Shown here: positions 61,786 through 64,000 of the stretch, piece after piece
Numbering within the stretch: position 1 is the first letter of the stretch
Layout: every line of letters begins with the position of its first letter
NCBI GenBank assembly: GCA_963727075.1
Contig: CAVSET010000002.1
Location: 186,001-250,000 of the forward strand
Origin: Bog-756 sp963727075
Lineage (GTDB): Bacteria > Actinomycetota > Acidimicrobiia > Acidimicrobiales > RAAP-2
DNA: 64,000 bases
Direction of reading: 5' to 3'
Made by a program: the position numbers and the translations under genes
Notes under the pieces: generated by a model
The model's database searches: none
What the model was told of the DNA's origin: nothing
Seen by the model: the letters and a program-made list of their open reading frames with translations, nothing else

Positions 61786-64000
61786 ATGCGGAGCTACGAG
61801 GAGTTCGGCGGAGTGATCGAGCCCACCCAGGCGGAGTCGACGCCCTGGTGGCCGACACCTGCGCACCCGGGACAGGGCGCGCCCGACGTGGTGCTCATCC
61901 TGTTGGACGACACCGGCTTCTCCCACTTCGGCTGCTACGGCTCCGATCTGGTCACACCCACCATCGACCGACTGGCCGCCGGCGGTCTCCGGTACACCAA
62001 CTTCCACGTGACCCCCCTGTGCTCGCCCACCCGGGCGGCCCTCCTCACCGGGCGCAACCACCACACCGTGGGGATGCGCTCGCTGTCCAACTTCGACAGC
62101 GGCTACCCCAACATGCGGGGCCACATCACCAACCACGCCGCCACGGTGGCCGAGGTTTTGCGCGACGAGGGCTACGCCACCTTCGCCGTCGGCAAGTGGC
62201 ATCTGTGCGGCATGGAGAACGCCTCGGCCGCCGGACCCTACGACCAGTGGCCGTGCCAGCGCGGCTTCGACCGGTACTACGGGTTCCTCGAAGGCGAGAC
62301 CGACCAGTTCCATCCCGAGCTGGTCTACGACAACCACGCCGTGGAGCCGCCGGGCACCCCCGCGGACGGCTACCACCTGAGCGAGGACCTGGTCGACCAC
62401 GCCATCCGCTTCATCCACGACTCGACGTCGATCCGGCCCGACCGCCCCTTCTTCACCTACCTGGCCTTCGGCGCCATGCACGCCCCCCATCAGGCTCCCG
62501 AGGCCTATCTGCAGCGGTACCGGGGGCGGTTCGACGACGGATGGGACGCCGCTCGTGACCGGTGGTTCGCCCGCCAGCTCGAGCTGGGGCTCCTCCCGGC
62601 CGACACCGAGCTCGCCCCCCGCAACCCCGGCGTCGAGGCCTGGGACACGCTGCCCGACAACCACCGCAGGCTGGCCTGCCGGTTGCAGGAGGCCTTCGCC
62701 GCCTTCCTCGAGCACACCGACGCCCAGATCGGTCGGCTGGTCGGCGCCCTGGAACGTCTCGGCCGCCTCGACAACACACTGTTCGTGCTGCTGTCGGACA
62801 ACGGGGCCAGCCAGGAGGGCGGGCCCTTCGGCGTGATGCACGAGATGAAGTACTTCAACTTCCTCGTCGAATCCCCCGACGATGGCCGTCGATCGCCTCG
62901 ACGATATCGGCGGCCCGCACAGCCACTGCAACTACCCGTGGGGCTGGGCCCAGGCGGGCAACACCCCGTTCAAGTGGTACAAGCAGAACACGCACGAGGG
63001 AGGCGTGCACGTGCCGCTCATCGTGCACTGGCCCGACCGCATCCCGGACCGGGGCGGGCTTCGTGACCAGTTCCACCACGTGAACGACATCGTCCCCACC
63101 ATCTACGAATGCGTGGGTGTCGAGCCGCCGTCGGTGTACCGCGGGCTGGAGCAGATCCCCCTTTCGGGCGTGTCGATGCTCTACACCTTCGGCGCGCCCG
63201 ACGAGACCAGCCGCAAGCGCGGTCCAGTACTACGAGATGATGGGGCACCGGGCCATCTATGCCGACGGCTGGAAGGCGGTCACCCGGCACCAGCCCGGGG
63301 TTCCCTTCGACGCAGGACGACTGGGAGCTCTACCATCTGGCCGAGGACCGCTCGGAGTGCCACAACCTGGCCGCCGAGCTGCCGGACAAGGTCGAGGAGC
63401 TGGTCGCCCGGTGGTGGAGCGAGGCCGAGGAGTACGGCGTCCTGCCGCTGGACGACCGGACCATCGAGCTCTTCTTCACCCGCTATCGCGACCACTCGCC
63501 GCACCCCGACGAGCCGCCGGTACTCCTACTTCCCGCCCATGTCGCCCCTGCCGGGCCAGGTCGCACCGTCACTGGGCGGCCGCGGCTGGGACATGACCGC
63601 CGCCATCGACCGGACGGCGGGGGCCGGCGGGGTCCTCTACGCCTCGGGCACGGAGAACTCCGGAGTGAGCCTGTTCGTCCAGGACGACCGGCTGGTGTTC
63701 GACTACAACTGCTTCGGCGACCACCACGTGGCCGAGTCCGAGCAGCCGGTCCCGGTCGGATCCTCGGCCGTCGGGGTGCGGTTCCGCCGCTCCGGCAAGA
63801 GCGGCGAGGCCACGCTCGTCATCGACGGGCACGACTGCGGCACCCTGTCGGTCCCGTTCGCCATGACCATGATCTCGAGCGTGGGACCGAGCATCGGCTA
63901 CGACCACGGCTCACCGGTCAGCCCGCGCTACCGTGGCCACTTCCCGTTCGAAGGCCGCCTGATCCGGCTCGATGTGGCCCTCCTCCGGGGGAACGACCCC
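61786..64000 (+). CDS. Arylsulfatase, frameshifted and cut by the window end
   Basis: More than 700 residues are visible. VVLILLDDTGFSHFGCYGSDLVTPTIDRLA gives the two metal-binding Asp residues, and VTPLCSPTRAALLTGRNHH contains C-S-P-T-R, in which the Cys is converted to formylglycine. AVGKWHL, YLAFGAMHAPHQAPEAYL and VLLSDNGASQEGG hold further active-site Lys, His and Asp-Asn residues. The C-terminal half changes frame near 62878, 63222, 63312 and 63522. A C-terminal domain with LVFDYNCFG continues to the edge. The substrate is a sulfate ester of unknown type. Confidence 0.93.

Overview
The window is about 70% G+C and fits an actinobacterium, most likely of the class Acidimicrobiia. The supporting signs are the dnaK-grpE-dnaJ-hspR-clpB heat-shock order with an HspR-type operator, the clpS-DUF2017 pair, a large iron-sulfur reductase of the mycobacterial Rv0338c type, an amt-glnB pair with a GlnR-like upstream array, an Rpf-like secreted protein, BTAD/SARP and TetR/PadR regulators, and frequent GTG starts and ATGA/GTGA overlaps. 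The genus cannot be named from this sequence alone. No phage, transposon, integrase, CRISPR array or rRNA was seen.

Layout. 0-3 kb: divergent heme O synthase (ctaB, cut by the window edge) and heme A synthase (ctaA), then clpS, a DUF2017 gene and a Glu-Asp-Phe tRNA cluster. 3-7 kb: a CoA-binding protein, an RNA 2',3'-cyclic phosphodiesterase, a TetR-SDR pair, a PadR regulator and a ferredoxin. 7-19.4 kb: ten nucleotide synthesis genes on the minus strand, transcribed as purA-purD-purB-purC-purS-purQ and then purL-purF-purM-pyrE, split by one small plus-strand gene. 19.4-26.4 kb: the heat-shock operon. 26.4-29.5 kb: phosphoglycerate mutase, then PII and the ammonium transporter. 29.5-34.2 kb: small membrane proteins, a cyclic-nucleotide-binding protein, the large Fe-S reductase, dcd and tRNA-Gly. 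34.3-41 kb: a sulfotransferase, a DUF1214 protein, and a likely lipoquinone group (GGR-type reductase, UbiE-type methyltransferase, UbiA-like membrane protein) followed by a phytanoyl-CoA dioxygenase-like protein. 41-47 kb: a metallopeptidase, an AGPS-like flavoprotein, a truncated BTAD-cyclase regulator, a SnoaL-like protein, an Rpf-like propeller protein and cutA with a minisatellite at its 3' end. 47-64 kb: catabolic-looking genes (two zinc alcohol dehydrogenases, VOC protein, carotenoid oxygenase, solute-binding lipoprotein, AidB-like acyl-CoA dehydrogenase, MFS-TetR pair, DUF3089 hydrolase, winged-helix protein, an active/degenerate SDR pair, a small zinc-finger protein and an arylsulfatase running off the end).

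Seventeen genes, several of them normally essential (purF, purL, purM, purD, dnaJ, ctaA), are broken by more than thirty single-base frame changes, often at short G or C runs. The protein sequence resumes cleanly in another frame each time, so I read these as sequence or assembly errors rather than decay. Such genes are reported over their full span with approximate break points. One gene, the BTAD-cyclase regulator, looks truly truncated because no frame supplies the rest of its domain.
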